Assembly: GCA_964575975.1 (NCBI GenBank) | Contig: CAZNTU010000190.1 | Location: forward strand, 1 to 10,786 | Length of the DNA stretch: 10,786 nt | Origin: G963674505 sp964575975 | GTDB taxonomy: Bacteria > Desulfobacterota > Desulfobacteria > Desulfobacterales > SKZT01 | Reading direction: 5' to 3' | Shown here: piece by piece, positions 1 to 5,643 of the stretch | How the letters are laid out: every line of letters begins with the position of its first letter | Position numbering within the stretch: position 1 is the stretch's first letter | Program-made: the position numbers and the translations under genes | The notes under the pieces: generated by a model | Database searches by the model: none | What the model was told of the DNA's origin: nothing | Seen by the model: only the letters and a program-made list of their open reading frames with translations

Positions 1-561
1 CTCCGCACCAGTACCCGGGCCGAGTTGAAGACACACCAAAAGGAAATTTGCATAACGACTCTTTACGTTACGCACGACCAAACCGAAGCCATGACATTGG
101 GAGACCGCATCGCTTTGTTGAAGGATGGATCTCTGGTTCAAGTGGACACACCCGAAAGAATGTACAACAATCCCCGAAGTCCGTTCGCAGCGACTTTCGT
201 CGGATCTCCGCCCATGAACCTGATTCCGGCCTTTTTGGAATATGAAGGGAAATTCCAAGTCGTGACCGTGGATAAAGTTCGAGTGAACATGGAACCGAAA
301 AGCAAGACTTCCCCACCGCCGGGGAAGGTTTTCTTGGGAGTTCGTCCGGAAAACGCGCATATTTACGGAGAAGCGCCCGATTCCGGATTTTCCGTTCCCG
401 CGCGAATCTCGGAAGTAGAGCATTTGGGTCGGGAATTTCTTTTGCACCTGCGGATGGAGTCTTGCGCCATTCTGGCCTTGACGACGGAAAAGATTTTTGT
501 CGCCGGGGATTCCGTCGCATTCGCCTTCGATACGGAAAAGGCGCATCTTTTTCCTCGATAG
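1..561 (+). CDS. ABC importer ATP-binding subunit, MalK/UgpC family, 3' part only
   Basis: This is the C-terminal part of the cytoplasmic ATPase that powers a carbohydrate-type (CUT1) ABC importer. The frame is open from base 1 (LRTSTRAELK...), so the gene starts upstream; the Walker A, signature and Walker B motifs lie outside the window, and no start inside the window should be taken as real. Visible parts, numbered from the first codon: the H-loop switch histidine in LYVTHDQTEAMTLGDRI (about H25), the FVGSPPMNLIP stretch (67-76) that ends the nucleotide-binding domain in MalK relatives, and a TOBE-type regulatory region (about 105-183) containing GVRPE (113-117). The substrate cannot be read from this fragment: sugar, glycerol-3-phosphate or related solutes are all possible. 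It converges on the minus-strand operon, with 74 nt between the two stop codons. Confidence 0.9.
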   Translation, partial: LRTSTRAELKTHQKEICITTLYVTHDQTEAMTLGDRIALLKDGSLVQVDTPERMYNNPRSPFAATFVGSPPMNLIPAFLEYEGKFQVVTVDKVRVNMEPKSKTSPPPGKVFLGVRPENAHIYGEAPDSGFSVPARISEVEHLGREFLLHLRMESCAILALTTEKIFVAGDSVAFAFDTEKAHLFPR

Positions 562-635
562 CCGGACGCGAAGAATCCGAAATTTTCAATCCAAAGGCCC
601 ATATTCAGCCGGATTCGGAGAACAAGGATTCGTTT

Positions 636-1226
636 TCATTTCTTTTTCAAGATCAAGATCACCTGTTCGATGGACAGTTCGATTTCCGAACGCTCGTCGA
701 CGTCTTGGGGGCAGATGGCCATCAGGTAATAGGGGGCGTCGTTTATCGGGAATCTGCGGACGACCGCCTTTTCCAGGTAGTTGATGTCGATGGACATGTG
801 ATTGGCGTCGGTTTGTTTCAGGAGGTTCGCACCTTTTTCCATGGCCTCGCCTAGAATCATCGTGAAGGCCGCCGCCAATTCGTCGGCCACGGGGCTGTTG
901 TAGACGGCCACGGGGAATCCGTTGGAGTCCACGATCACCGAACCGGAAAAACCCCCGCGCTTGCACATGGCGAACAACACGCTTTCCAGCCTGTCCCCCC
1001 TGAATTTCGATTCGGGGCCGGGAGGCTCGGGCGGACGAAGGTTTTCGGGGCGGGAAATCGTTCTATGCCTGGGCGACGGTCGGGTTTCCGGGCGAAAAGA
1101 CGACCGCGCTGCTCCGAAAGTCATTGGCCGTAATTCTTTTCGGGCGACGACCGCCGAGAGTTCGACGAGTTCGCCGAAAATGCCCGCCGCTTCCTTTATC
1201 TCAGATGAATTCTTCAATATCGGCAT
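636..1226 (-). CDS. Divergent Roadblock/LC7-like protein with Arg/Pro-rich linker
   Basis: This 196-residue protein is the last gene of the six-gene operon. The C-terminal part (about 78-175) looks like a Roadblock/LC7 domain: an amphipathic helix (LESVLFAMCKRGG), the strand-turn-strand SVIVDSNGFPVAVYNS typical of the fold, a long helix (ELAAAFTMILGEAMEKGANLL) and two further strands ending at YYLMAICP. Roadblock domains dimerise and act as scaffolds or GTPase-activating partners (for example MglB). Residues about 40-76 are rich in Arg and Pro and probably disordered; residues 1-35 are helical and may be a separate docking segment. The start at 1226 lies inside the 3' end of the ParA gene (26-nt overlap), with an AAGGAA ribosome binding site about 10 nt upstream, which suggests translational coupling. 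Family assignment rests on fold pattern only and is moderately sure; the reading frame is well supported. Confidence 0.72.
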   Translation of the reverse strand: MPILKNSSEIKEAAGIFGELVELSAVVARKELRPMTFGAARSSFRPETRPSPRHRTISRPENLRPPEPPGPESKFRGDRLESVLFAMCKRGGFSGSVIVDSNGFPVAVYNSPVADELAAAFTMILGEAMEKGANLLKQTDANHMSIDINYLEKAVVRRFPINDAPYYLMAICPQDVDERSEIELSIEQVILILKKK

Positions 1227-2007
1227 TTTTCGCGTCTTCCTTCCGCTTTTCCATTTCTCTGGTTTTCAATTCGATGGTCAAATCGACGTATGCACGCGCG
1301 GCTTCGTCCGCGCCGGGAAGCATTGCGACCGGAACGGATTTGGCGCTTGCGATCTCGAAGTTCTCGTCGTAGGGGATAACGGTCCGAAACGGGACGGAGG
1401 CCGGGAATTCGCCGGTGATTTCATCGTAGATTTCGAGACTTGTCCGGCGGTCGTCCAGCATGGTCACGAGAACTCCTTCCAGAAGAAGCATTGGATTGAG
1501 TCTCTTCCGGATTCTTCGAAGCAGCTTCAGCATCATGGGAAGGGTCCTCACGGCGAGAGCGGAACAAGTAATGGGAACGAGAACGCTGTCGCTTGCTCCA
1601 AGAAGAGCCGTGACTATTCCTCCTGTTCCGGCCGGCGCGTCGATGAGCGTATAGCCGAATTCATCCGAAACGGACCGGATTGTTTTTCCGATTGCGCCTT
1701 TTCTGACCTCTTTTTCCAGAAAAAGGGCGTCCTCGGGTTCGGTCGCCCCCGCGCCCAAAACGCTCATCTTTTTGTCCCTGGTGGGAACGACGACCTCGTC
1801 AGGTTTGGTTTTGCCTCTTAAGAGATCGACCAACCCTCTTTTCGTCCTTTTCTTCAGGTTGCTCGCGGCTGCAATGCCGCCTTGGGGGTCGGCGTCCACT
1901 ATCAGCACTTTTTCCCCGAATCGGCTGAGGCTGAAACCGAGGTTCAAGACGGTCGTCGTTTTTCCGACTCCGCCCTTGTGGCTCGCCACGCATATAATTT
2001 TTCCCAT
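1201..2007 (-). CDS. ParA/MinD-type deviant Walker A ATPase
   Basis: This is a 268-residue SIMIBI-class P-loop ATPase of the ParA/MinD/Soj family. Members cycle between ATP-bound dimers and monomers to position chromosomes, plasmids or protein clusters. Visible motifs: deviant Walker A KGGVGKTT at 11-18 with signature lysine K11 and K16, the Walker A' strand VLIVDADPQGG (34-44; D38, D40), and Walker B-type TLIDAPAG (120-127; D123). The C-terminal tail (about 245-268) is highly charged (KTREMEKRKEDAKNADIEEF). No ParB homologue or parS-like repeat is nearby, so plasmid or chromosome partition is unlikely. Between a response regulator and a Roadblock gene, a switch or localisation role within the signalling system is the better guess. 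The start at 2007 has a GGAG box 7-8 nt upstream and follows the regulator's stop by 27 nt. Confidence 0.93.
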   Translation of the reverse strand: MGKIICVASHKGGVGKTTTVLNLGFSLSRFGEKVLIVDADPQGGIAAASNLKKRTKRGLVDLLRGKTKPDEVVVPTRDKKMSVLGAGATEPEDALFLEKEVRKGAIGKTIRSVSDEFGYTLIDAPAGTGGIVTALLGASDSVLVPITCSALAVRTLPMMLKLLRRIRKRLNPMLLLEGVLVTMLDDRRTSLEIYDEITGEFPASVPFRTVIPYDENFEIASAKSVPVAMLPGADEAARAYVDLTIELKTREMEKRKEDAKNADIEEFI

Positions 2008-2034
2008 AAGAGTTCTCCGTTTTGAAAAATCGAT

Positions 2035-2937
2035 CTACTTTTCGATTTTAACCAATTTTTTCTTGAACGCGGCAATCAGCGTCTTGATGTTTTTCAGGGG
2101 ATCGCCGCTCATTGCGACGATCATCTCGGTAAAGGTCGCCGGGGACAGATGCTTGATTTCCTCGATCTCCGGATATTCCGATACATTCCCGACGATTCGG
2201 ACCAGCCTGTTTTCCGCATTGATTCTTCGGACGACATGCTTGATTTCGTCCACCGAATTCAAGATGTTCATCAGTACGGAGGTGATCTTTCTGGGGGATC
2301 CCTCCGCGTTTTCGGGCAATTCGTTGAACCTGATGGAAAAATAGCCCTTCTCGTTCAGAATAATTCGCAACAGCGCGTCGTCCCCGGTAAACTTGCCCAT
2401 TTGCGCGCGAAGCAACTCTCCGTTTTGGACCAAGACCTGGCCCTCAAGAATTTCAAGCGTTATCGTCGCCGTCTTGCTTCCCAGTTCCATGCTTTGCAAC
2501 AGATCGGGCATGCCAACTTCCGAAATATCTCCCTCCATGACCCCCTCGAGACTTCTATGGCAGACGGAACGCCTCAGCACGGCGTTGATTCTGGCGAGCA
2601 ACTCCGAATTGTCGAAGGGTTTGGTGACAAAATCGTCGGCGCCGAGTTCAAGCCCCTTGATTTTCAAGTGCAGGCGGTCCAGCGCGGTCAACAGCAGCAC
2701 GGCCATGTTCCGGTTGGCCGCTTTTTTCCTGATTTCCTTGAGCGTCTGGAATCCGTCGATGCCGGGCATTTGGACGTCCAGCAACACCAAGTCGGGCTTG
2801 TTGGATTCCAGCATTTGCAGACCGGCCTCTCCGTTTTCCGCGTGTATCGTCTCGTAGCCCGCCAACTCCAGGTAGTCACCGAGGATCTCGTGTTGAAACG
2901 GATCGTCGTCGATGATCAAGATCTTGCCGCCTTTCAT
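2035..2937 (-). CDS. Response regulator with REC and PATAN (DUF4388) domains
   Basis: This 300-residue protein has an N-terminal receiver domain (about 4-123) with a complete active site: acidic D10-D12, phosphoacceptor D54 (LVLLDVQMPG), T84 and K106 (VTKPF). Residues about 130-207 match the PATAN/DUF4388 pattern: LEGVMEGDISEVGMPDLLQS, a KTATITL strand, a GQVLVQNGELLRAQMG hairpin and a GYFSIRF terminal strand. PATAN domains are protein-interaction modules that often sit with Roadblock proteins and MglA-type switches; they are not DNA-binding outputs. The last 60 residues are helical with no recognised domain. The output is therefore probably protein-protein, perhaps onto the co-encoded Roadblock or ParA proteins. 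The start at 2937 has GAGGT about 6 nt upstream, and 24 nt separate it from the preceding gene. The likely phosphodonor is the kinase at the head of the operon. Confidence 0.92.
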   Translation of the reverse strand: MKGGKILIIDDDPFQHEILGDYLELAGYETIHAENGEAGLQMLESNKPDLVLLDVQMPGIDGFQTLKEIRKKAANRNMAVLLLTALDRLHLKIKGLELGADDFVTKPFDNSELLARINAVLRRSVCHRSLEGVMEGDISEVGMPDLLQSMELGSKTATITLEILEGQVLVQNGELLRAQMGKFTGDDALLRIILNEKGYFSIRFNELPENAEGSPRKITSVLMNILNSVDEIKHVVRRINAENRLVRIVGNVSEYPEIEEIKHLSPATFTEMIVAMSGDPLKNIKTLIAAFKKKLVKIEK

Positions 2938-2961
2938 TGTGCAACCTCTTTCCCTGGATTG

Positions 2962-3708
2962 TCAGGGTATCGCGTATCCATCGACGAAAAGATCGAGACC
3001 GCACTCCAGAGATCCGACCCAATCGATGAATTTTTTGACGTTTTCCGCGCCCGAAATAACAGCCCCGTGCTGGGGCGCGATGGTTTCGATCACGAGTTTT
3101 CCGGCCATGTCGGACCACATTTTCAGCGCCTTTGAAGTGGGAATGTAGCGTCTGTGGAAAGGTTCCATGTATTTCACATGGGAATCGAAATCCTCGACGA
3201 AGGCATAGTCGTTTCCGAGGGAGGCGCCCAAATCTCCCGTGTAGAGGATTTTCGCGACGGGATCGTAAACCTGGAAATTGCCGGACGAATGGAGAAAATG
3301 CGCTGGAACGATCTTTAGCTCGCATCCGCCGACTTGGAAAGTCATTCCCCGGTCGGGTATGGGTTTGATCCTGTCGATCACCAGCTTATCCACGCCGAAA
3401 TGGGGTATGAACCGCATCCACAATTCGGATAGAAACGCCTCTGCGTCGGTCACCATCAGCCACCCGTTGGCGGCGGCCAGAATGTCGGGATCCTGATGGG
3501 AAAAAAATATGTATTGGAGACCGTCGATGGGCATGGCCGAGGATATTGCCGGAAACAGGCTCGAATATATCTTGTGTCCTCCCGGGTCCAAAATGACGCC
3601 CTTTTTTTCATGAACTACGAGGTGCTGGTTGGTCTGTACCATAATTCCGGAGGACAAGTCGTTGAACATCACGTTCTTGTGGCCGTTATGATCGAAGAGA
3701 GTAATCAT
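2962..3708 (-). CDS. Stand-alone di-iron metallo-beta-lactamase-fold protein (ODP-like)
   Basis: This 248-residue protein resembles the di-iron domain of flavodiiron proteins (oxygen-binding di-iron, ODP) but has no flavodoxin domain. Candidate metal ligands are present in the family order: SHQDPDI (H71, D73, D75), FLHSSGNF (H140), LYTGDLGAS (D159) and APQHGAV (H214). The first motif is H-x-D-x-D where flavodiiron proteins have H-x-E-x-D-H. Related stand-alone ODP proteins serve as oxygen/iron sensors in bacterial chemotaxis (known for Treponema), whereas full flavodiiron enzymes reduce O2 or NO. In a signalling operon a sensor role is more likely than a reductase, but this is inference. The frame stays open upstream to 4035, but that part lies over the Roadblock gene; the ATG at 3708, with AAAGGA 7-8 nt upstream and 20 nt after the preceding stop, is the proper start. 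Confidence 0.87.
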   Translation of the reverse strand: MITLFDHNGHKNVMFNDLSSGIMVQTNQHLVVHEKKGVILDPGGHKIYSSLFPAISSAMPIDGLQYIFFSHQDPDILAAANGWLMVTDAEAFLSELWMRFIPHFGVDKLVIDRIKPIPDRGMTFQVGGCELKIVPAHFLHSSGNFQVYDPVAKILYTGDLGASLGNDYAFVEDFDSHVKYMEPFHRRYIPTSKALKMWSDMAGKLVIETIAPQHGAVISGAENVKKFIDWVGSLECGLDLFVDGYAIP

Positions 3709-3728
3709 TGTTCGTCCTTTTTCTGCAA

Positions 3729-4103
3729 TCACATGAGTATGTCCTTGATTTCTTCGGCCGCTCTCGACATGTCGAGAAAAATAAGGCCCAACTTGGCTTC
3801 CTTGCGGGCCATCGCCAGAAGAGAGGCGTGGGGGCCGGCGTAGCTGATGATCACGTAGCCTTTCTCTCCTTTCACGAAGAGCTGTTCGATGCTTCCGCGA
3901 TTCAGTTCCGACGCCGTGCGGTTGGCCATGGAGAGCATGGCGGCGCTCATGGCCGCGATGTGCGATTCCTCGAAGCCTTTCGACTGCGGAAGCGAACTGG
4001 CGATGATAAGCCCGTCTTCGGAAACGATGGCGCACGCTTCGATGTCGGCGGAACTCGCCTGCAAGTTGGACAGGGCGTTGTTCAAATCATCGGTACGAGA
4101 CAT
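3729..4103 (-). CDS. Roadblock/LC7 domain protein, MglB-like
   Basis: This 124-residue single-domain protein has the classic Roadblock/LC7 layout. It has an N-terminal helix (LNNALSNLQAS), a DIEACAIVSEDGLIIASSLP hairpin (20-39), a long helix rich in Ala and Met (HIAAMSAAMLSMANRTASEL, 48-67), then the strands IEQLFVKGEKGYVIISYAG (72-90) and a C-terminal helix. Such proteins form dimers and work with small GTPases (MglB with MglA, CvnB with CvnD) in polarity, motility and kinase-linked signalling. No MglA- or CvnD-type GTPase is encoded in this window; the only P-loop partner in the operon is the ParA-type ATPase. The ATG at 4103 has a near-perfect AAAGGAGGT site that overlaps the kinase stop codon, so this small protein is probably made at high level and coupled to kinase translation. 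Confidence 0.92.
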   Translation of the reverse strand: MSRTDDLNNALSNLQASSADIEACAIVSEDGLIIASSLPQSKGFEESHIAAMSAAMLSMANRTASELNRGSIEQLFVKGEKGYVIISYAGPHASLLAMARKEAKLGLIFLDMSRAAEEIKDILM

Positions 4104-4110
4104 TTTGATA

Positions 4111-4119
4111 ACCTCCTTT
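4111..4119 (-). promoter_or_regulatory. Strong ribosome binding site overlapping kinase stop codon
   Basis: On the minus strand AAAGGAGGT lies 7 nt before the Roadblock ATG (4103), and its first base is the last base of the kinase TAA (4121-4119). It is the best Shine-Dalgarno match in the operon and supports both the start choice and translational coupling. Confidence 0.75.
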
Positions 4120-5279
4120 TAGCTGTGTTCGATGGTTTCTTGGTTTGGATCTACGGGAAAGCAAGCCCTGAAAACGGTTCCGTTTTCGCGATCGGAAACA
4201 AAGGACACGGTGCCCTGGAGATACTTTTCCCCGATCAATTTCATGCTGTACGTTCCCAAGCCTCTGTCCTTCGATTTGGTGGAAAACGACCTTTTGAATA
4301 CCTGAAGTCGAACTTCCGCGGACATGGCGCACTGGTTGCGAACCTGAAATTCGACCGAAACGCCTTTTCTTTCGCAGCCGATCGAAACCGCCTGTCCAGG
4401 CTCCGAAGCCTCGACGGCGTTTTTGAGCATGTTTCCCAAAACTCTGGACAAAAGGGCCTTGTCGCTCGTAAACTCGACGGATTGGGATCGGTCGTCCACG
4501 ACTATCGTTTTTCCCATAGTCTTTCCATGATGCCGATACAATTCGGCGAGTTCCCGAACCACCTCGAAGGAATCTATCGGTTTGAAATTTACGGAAAGTT
4601 CGTCGTTTTCGGCGGCCGCCAGCTCTTTCTGTGCGACGATTTCATCGATTAGCATTTTTGAGCCGGCGTGCAGCAATTCCAGGTAGCGGTCCCGCTTCTC
4701 CGGAAATCCGATTTTAACCATGTCGGCCAAGTTCATGACATTCCCGGCCAAGTTCAGAATGTCGTGGAAAAATATCCTTTCCAACGCCCTCCTTCTCTTT
4801 TCGTGGCTTGTATCCGCCACCACGAAAATGGAAAAGTCTTCCCCGCTGTGGTGGAAGGGAGTGACTTTTACCAAAAGGTCGAGAGCCTCCAGGTTTTGTC
4901 TCCGTCTAATTTGACACTCGCCAAGGTAAATTCGATTTTCCGCGAAGCTGCGAGAAATGGCTTTCGCCGCGCCGCACATCCTGCAAAACTCGCTTGTTCC
5001 GCATCCTCCGGTATCGTTGAAAGCGTAGAAGCACTCCAAAAGTTCTCCGGGACGGAGACCGTAAATTTTTTCCTCTTCAAGGCCGAATTTGTCGAGCAGG
5101 CTTGCGTTGAAGGCGACGATTTGCCGATTGGCGTTCAAAACTATCAGAATGTCCGATATGGCGTTGCCCAATTCTTTGAACAGCGGAAGTTTTTCGAAGA
5201 GTTCACTTTGACGGCGAATTTCGGCGTCGGGGCTTCTTTGGGGCGACAAATAATTGGAAATAGGGTGCGCGTTTTTCAT
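4119..5279 (-). CDS. PAS-domain sensor histidine kinase with Cys cluster
   Basis: This 386-residue protein is the first gene of the operon. It has no membrane segment or signal peptide, so it is a soluble cytoplasmic sensor. Residues about 33-155 form a PAS domain (AISDILIVLNANRQIVAFN) carrying a C-x5-C-x2-C cluster at C93, C99 and C102 (GGCGTSEFCRMCGA). The H-box is FFHDILNLAG with H172 as the likely phosphorylated histidine. The ATPase domain has the N-box LGNMLKNAVEAS (N283, N287) and a RGLGTYSMKLIG G-box (339-350). The usual DxGxG (G1) motif is not evident (VRNQCAMS is at that place), a trait I associate with this FHDILN kinase subfamily. The Cys cluster could bind a metal or respond to redox state. 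The partner is probably the REC-PATAN regulator three genes on. The start at 5279 has only a weak ribosome binding site, so the exact N-terminus is less certain. Confidence 0.9.
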   Translation of the reverse strand: MKNAHPISNYLSPQRSPDAEIRRQSELFEKLPLFKELGNAISDILIVLNANRQIVAFNASLLDKFGLEEEKIYGLRPGELLECFYAFNDTGGCGTSEFCRMCGAAKAISRSFAENRIYLGECQIRRRQNLEALDLLVKVTPFHHSGEDFSIFVVADTSHEKRRRALERIFFHDILNLAGNVMNLADMVKIGFPEKRDRYLELLHAGSKMLIDEIVAQKELAAAENDELSVNFKPIDSFEVVRELAELYRHHGKTMGKTIVVDDRSQSVEFTSDKALLSRVLGNMLKNAVEASEPGQAVSIGCERKGVSVEFQVRNQCAMSAEVRLQVFKRSFSTKSKDRGLGTYSMKLIGEKYLQGTVSFVSDRENGTVFRACFPVDPNQETIEHS

Positions 5280-5413
5280 TTTCCGCAGGATCGTTCTCGT
5301 AATTTCGAAACAAGTTTAGAATCCGTTTTCGTCACAATTGAACTGAAATCCTTTTTTTACAGTTTATTCGTAAAAATACAAGCGGTTTTTTCATGTTGAA
5401 GGGACGGGATTTT

Positions 5414-5427
5414 CTTCGGTTCCGAAG
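5414..5427. repeat. 14-bp palindrome CTTCGG-TT-CCGAAG
   Basis: Two perfect 6-base arms (CTTCGG and CCGAAG) are separated by TT. The site lies about 45 bases upstream of the -35 box of the crotonase promoter and on the far side of the kinase's AT-rich promoter region. The size fits a dimeric repressor or activator site, but no second copy was seen in the window, so an operator role is only a possibility. Confidence 0.4.
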
Positions 5428-5431
5428 TTTC

Positions 5432-5456
5432 CGCAGCAGACGGAGGGGAGGCTGCG
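5432..5456. repeat. Inverted repeat CGCAGC-13-GCTGCG
   Basis: Perfect 6-base arms (5432-5437 and 5451-5456) flank a purine-rich 13-base loop (AGACGGAGGGGAG). It directly follows the 14-bp palindrome and ends 15 bases before the TTGACA box. No T-run follows, so it is not a terminator; it may be part of a regulatory site or chance. Confidence 0.3.
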
Positions 5457-5471
5457 ACTGAACGCGCGCGA

Positions 5472-5501
5472 TTGACATTCGTCGCCAATGCATTCTAATA
5501 T
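5472..5501 (+). promoter_or_regulatory. Sigma70-like promoter for the crotonase gene
   Basis: A perfect -35 box TTGACA (5472-5477) is followed after 18 bases by TAATAT (5496-5501), a 4 of 6 match to the -10 consensus. Transcription would begin near 5508 and give a leader of about 135 nt before the ATG at 5644. This is the best promoter match seen in the window. Confidence 0.5.
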
Positions 5502-5592
5502 GGTTGCCAACGCGGCGAGGACATGGGGAGACGAGGGCGAATGGGATAGAGAGCTTGGGATCGCCTGCATCCGCGCGGTATTTTAATACAAA

Positions 5593-5618
5593 CGACGCGA
5601 GCCGCGTTTTCCGCGTCG
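5593..5618. repeat. GC-rich hairpin in the crotonase leader
   Basis: Arms CGACGCG (5593-5599) and CGCGTCG (5612-5618) can pair across a 12-base loop in the predicted leader, ending 12 bases before the AGAGGA ribosome binding site (5631-5636). It could influence mRNA stability or translation of the crotonase. There is no downstream T-run on the plus strand, so it is not an intrinsic terminator. Confidence 0.4.
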
Positions 5619-5643
5619 CGTAAAAACACGAGAGGAAAAGAAT

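Larger units (their letters stand above)
5280..5643. other. Divergent intergenic region with AT-rich part and inverted repeats
   Basis: No gene is supported in these 364 bases between the minus-strand signalling operon and the plus-strand crotonase gene. The part next to the kinase (about 5310-5395) is AT-rich with A/T tracts and should hold the operon promoter. The best minus-strand candidates are weak: TTCAAT (5337-5342) with TAAACT (5313-5318), spacer 18, and TTGTAT (5376-5381) with TAAAAA (5354-5359), spacer 16. The middle part holds two inverted repeats (5414-5427 and 5432-5456). The part next to the crotonase is GC-rich and holds its promoter, a 5' leader of about 135 nt and a hairpin (5593-5618). 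The only frames found are tiny, such as a 21-codon one at 5393-5461 without a ribosome binding site. Confidence 0.6.

Noticed and set aside
573..616. Inverted repeat GAATCCG / CGGATTC between the convergent ABC and Roadblock genes, as a possible bidirectional terminator
   Set aside because: Arms are only 7 bases with a 30-base loop, and no T-run follows directly on either strand.
922..1821. Long plus-strand open frame (299 codons) opposite the Roadblock and ParA genes
   Set aside because: No recognisable domain, low-complexity shadow composition, and it lies opposite two genes with clear motifs and ribosome binding sites.
1201..2007. ParA gene as part of a plasmid or chromosome partition locus
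   Set aside because: No ParB-like gene, no parS-like repeats and no replication gene nearby; the neighbours are signalling proteins.
2149..3135. Long plus-strand open frame (328 codons) opposite the REC-PATAN regulator
   Set aside because: It is the antisense shadow of a clear response regulator gene; its His/Gln/Val-rich sequence matches no family.
3709..4035. N-terminal extension of the ODP-like protein up to an ATG at 4035
   Set aside because: The extra 109 residues are Arg/His-rich out-of-frame reading of the Roadblock gene; the ATG at 3708 has a proper ribosome binding site and matches the family N-terminus.
3708..4652. Long plus-strand open frame (314 codons) opposite the Roadblock and kinase genes
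   Set aside because: Antisense to two well-supported genes, with no domain signature or plausible start context.
5393..5461. 21-codon plus-strand frame as a small protein or leader peptide
   Set aside because: No ribosome binding site, it lies upstream of the predicted promoter, and the Arg-rich sequence looks random.
5593..5618. Hairpin as an intrinsic terminator for a minus-strand transcript
   Set aside because: On the minus strand it is followed only by TTTGTATT, and no gene reads into it from that side because the lyase ends at 6428.
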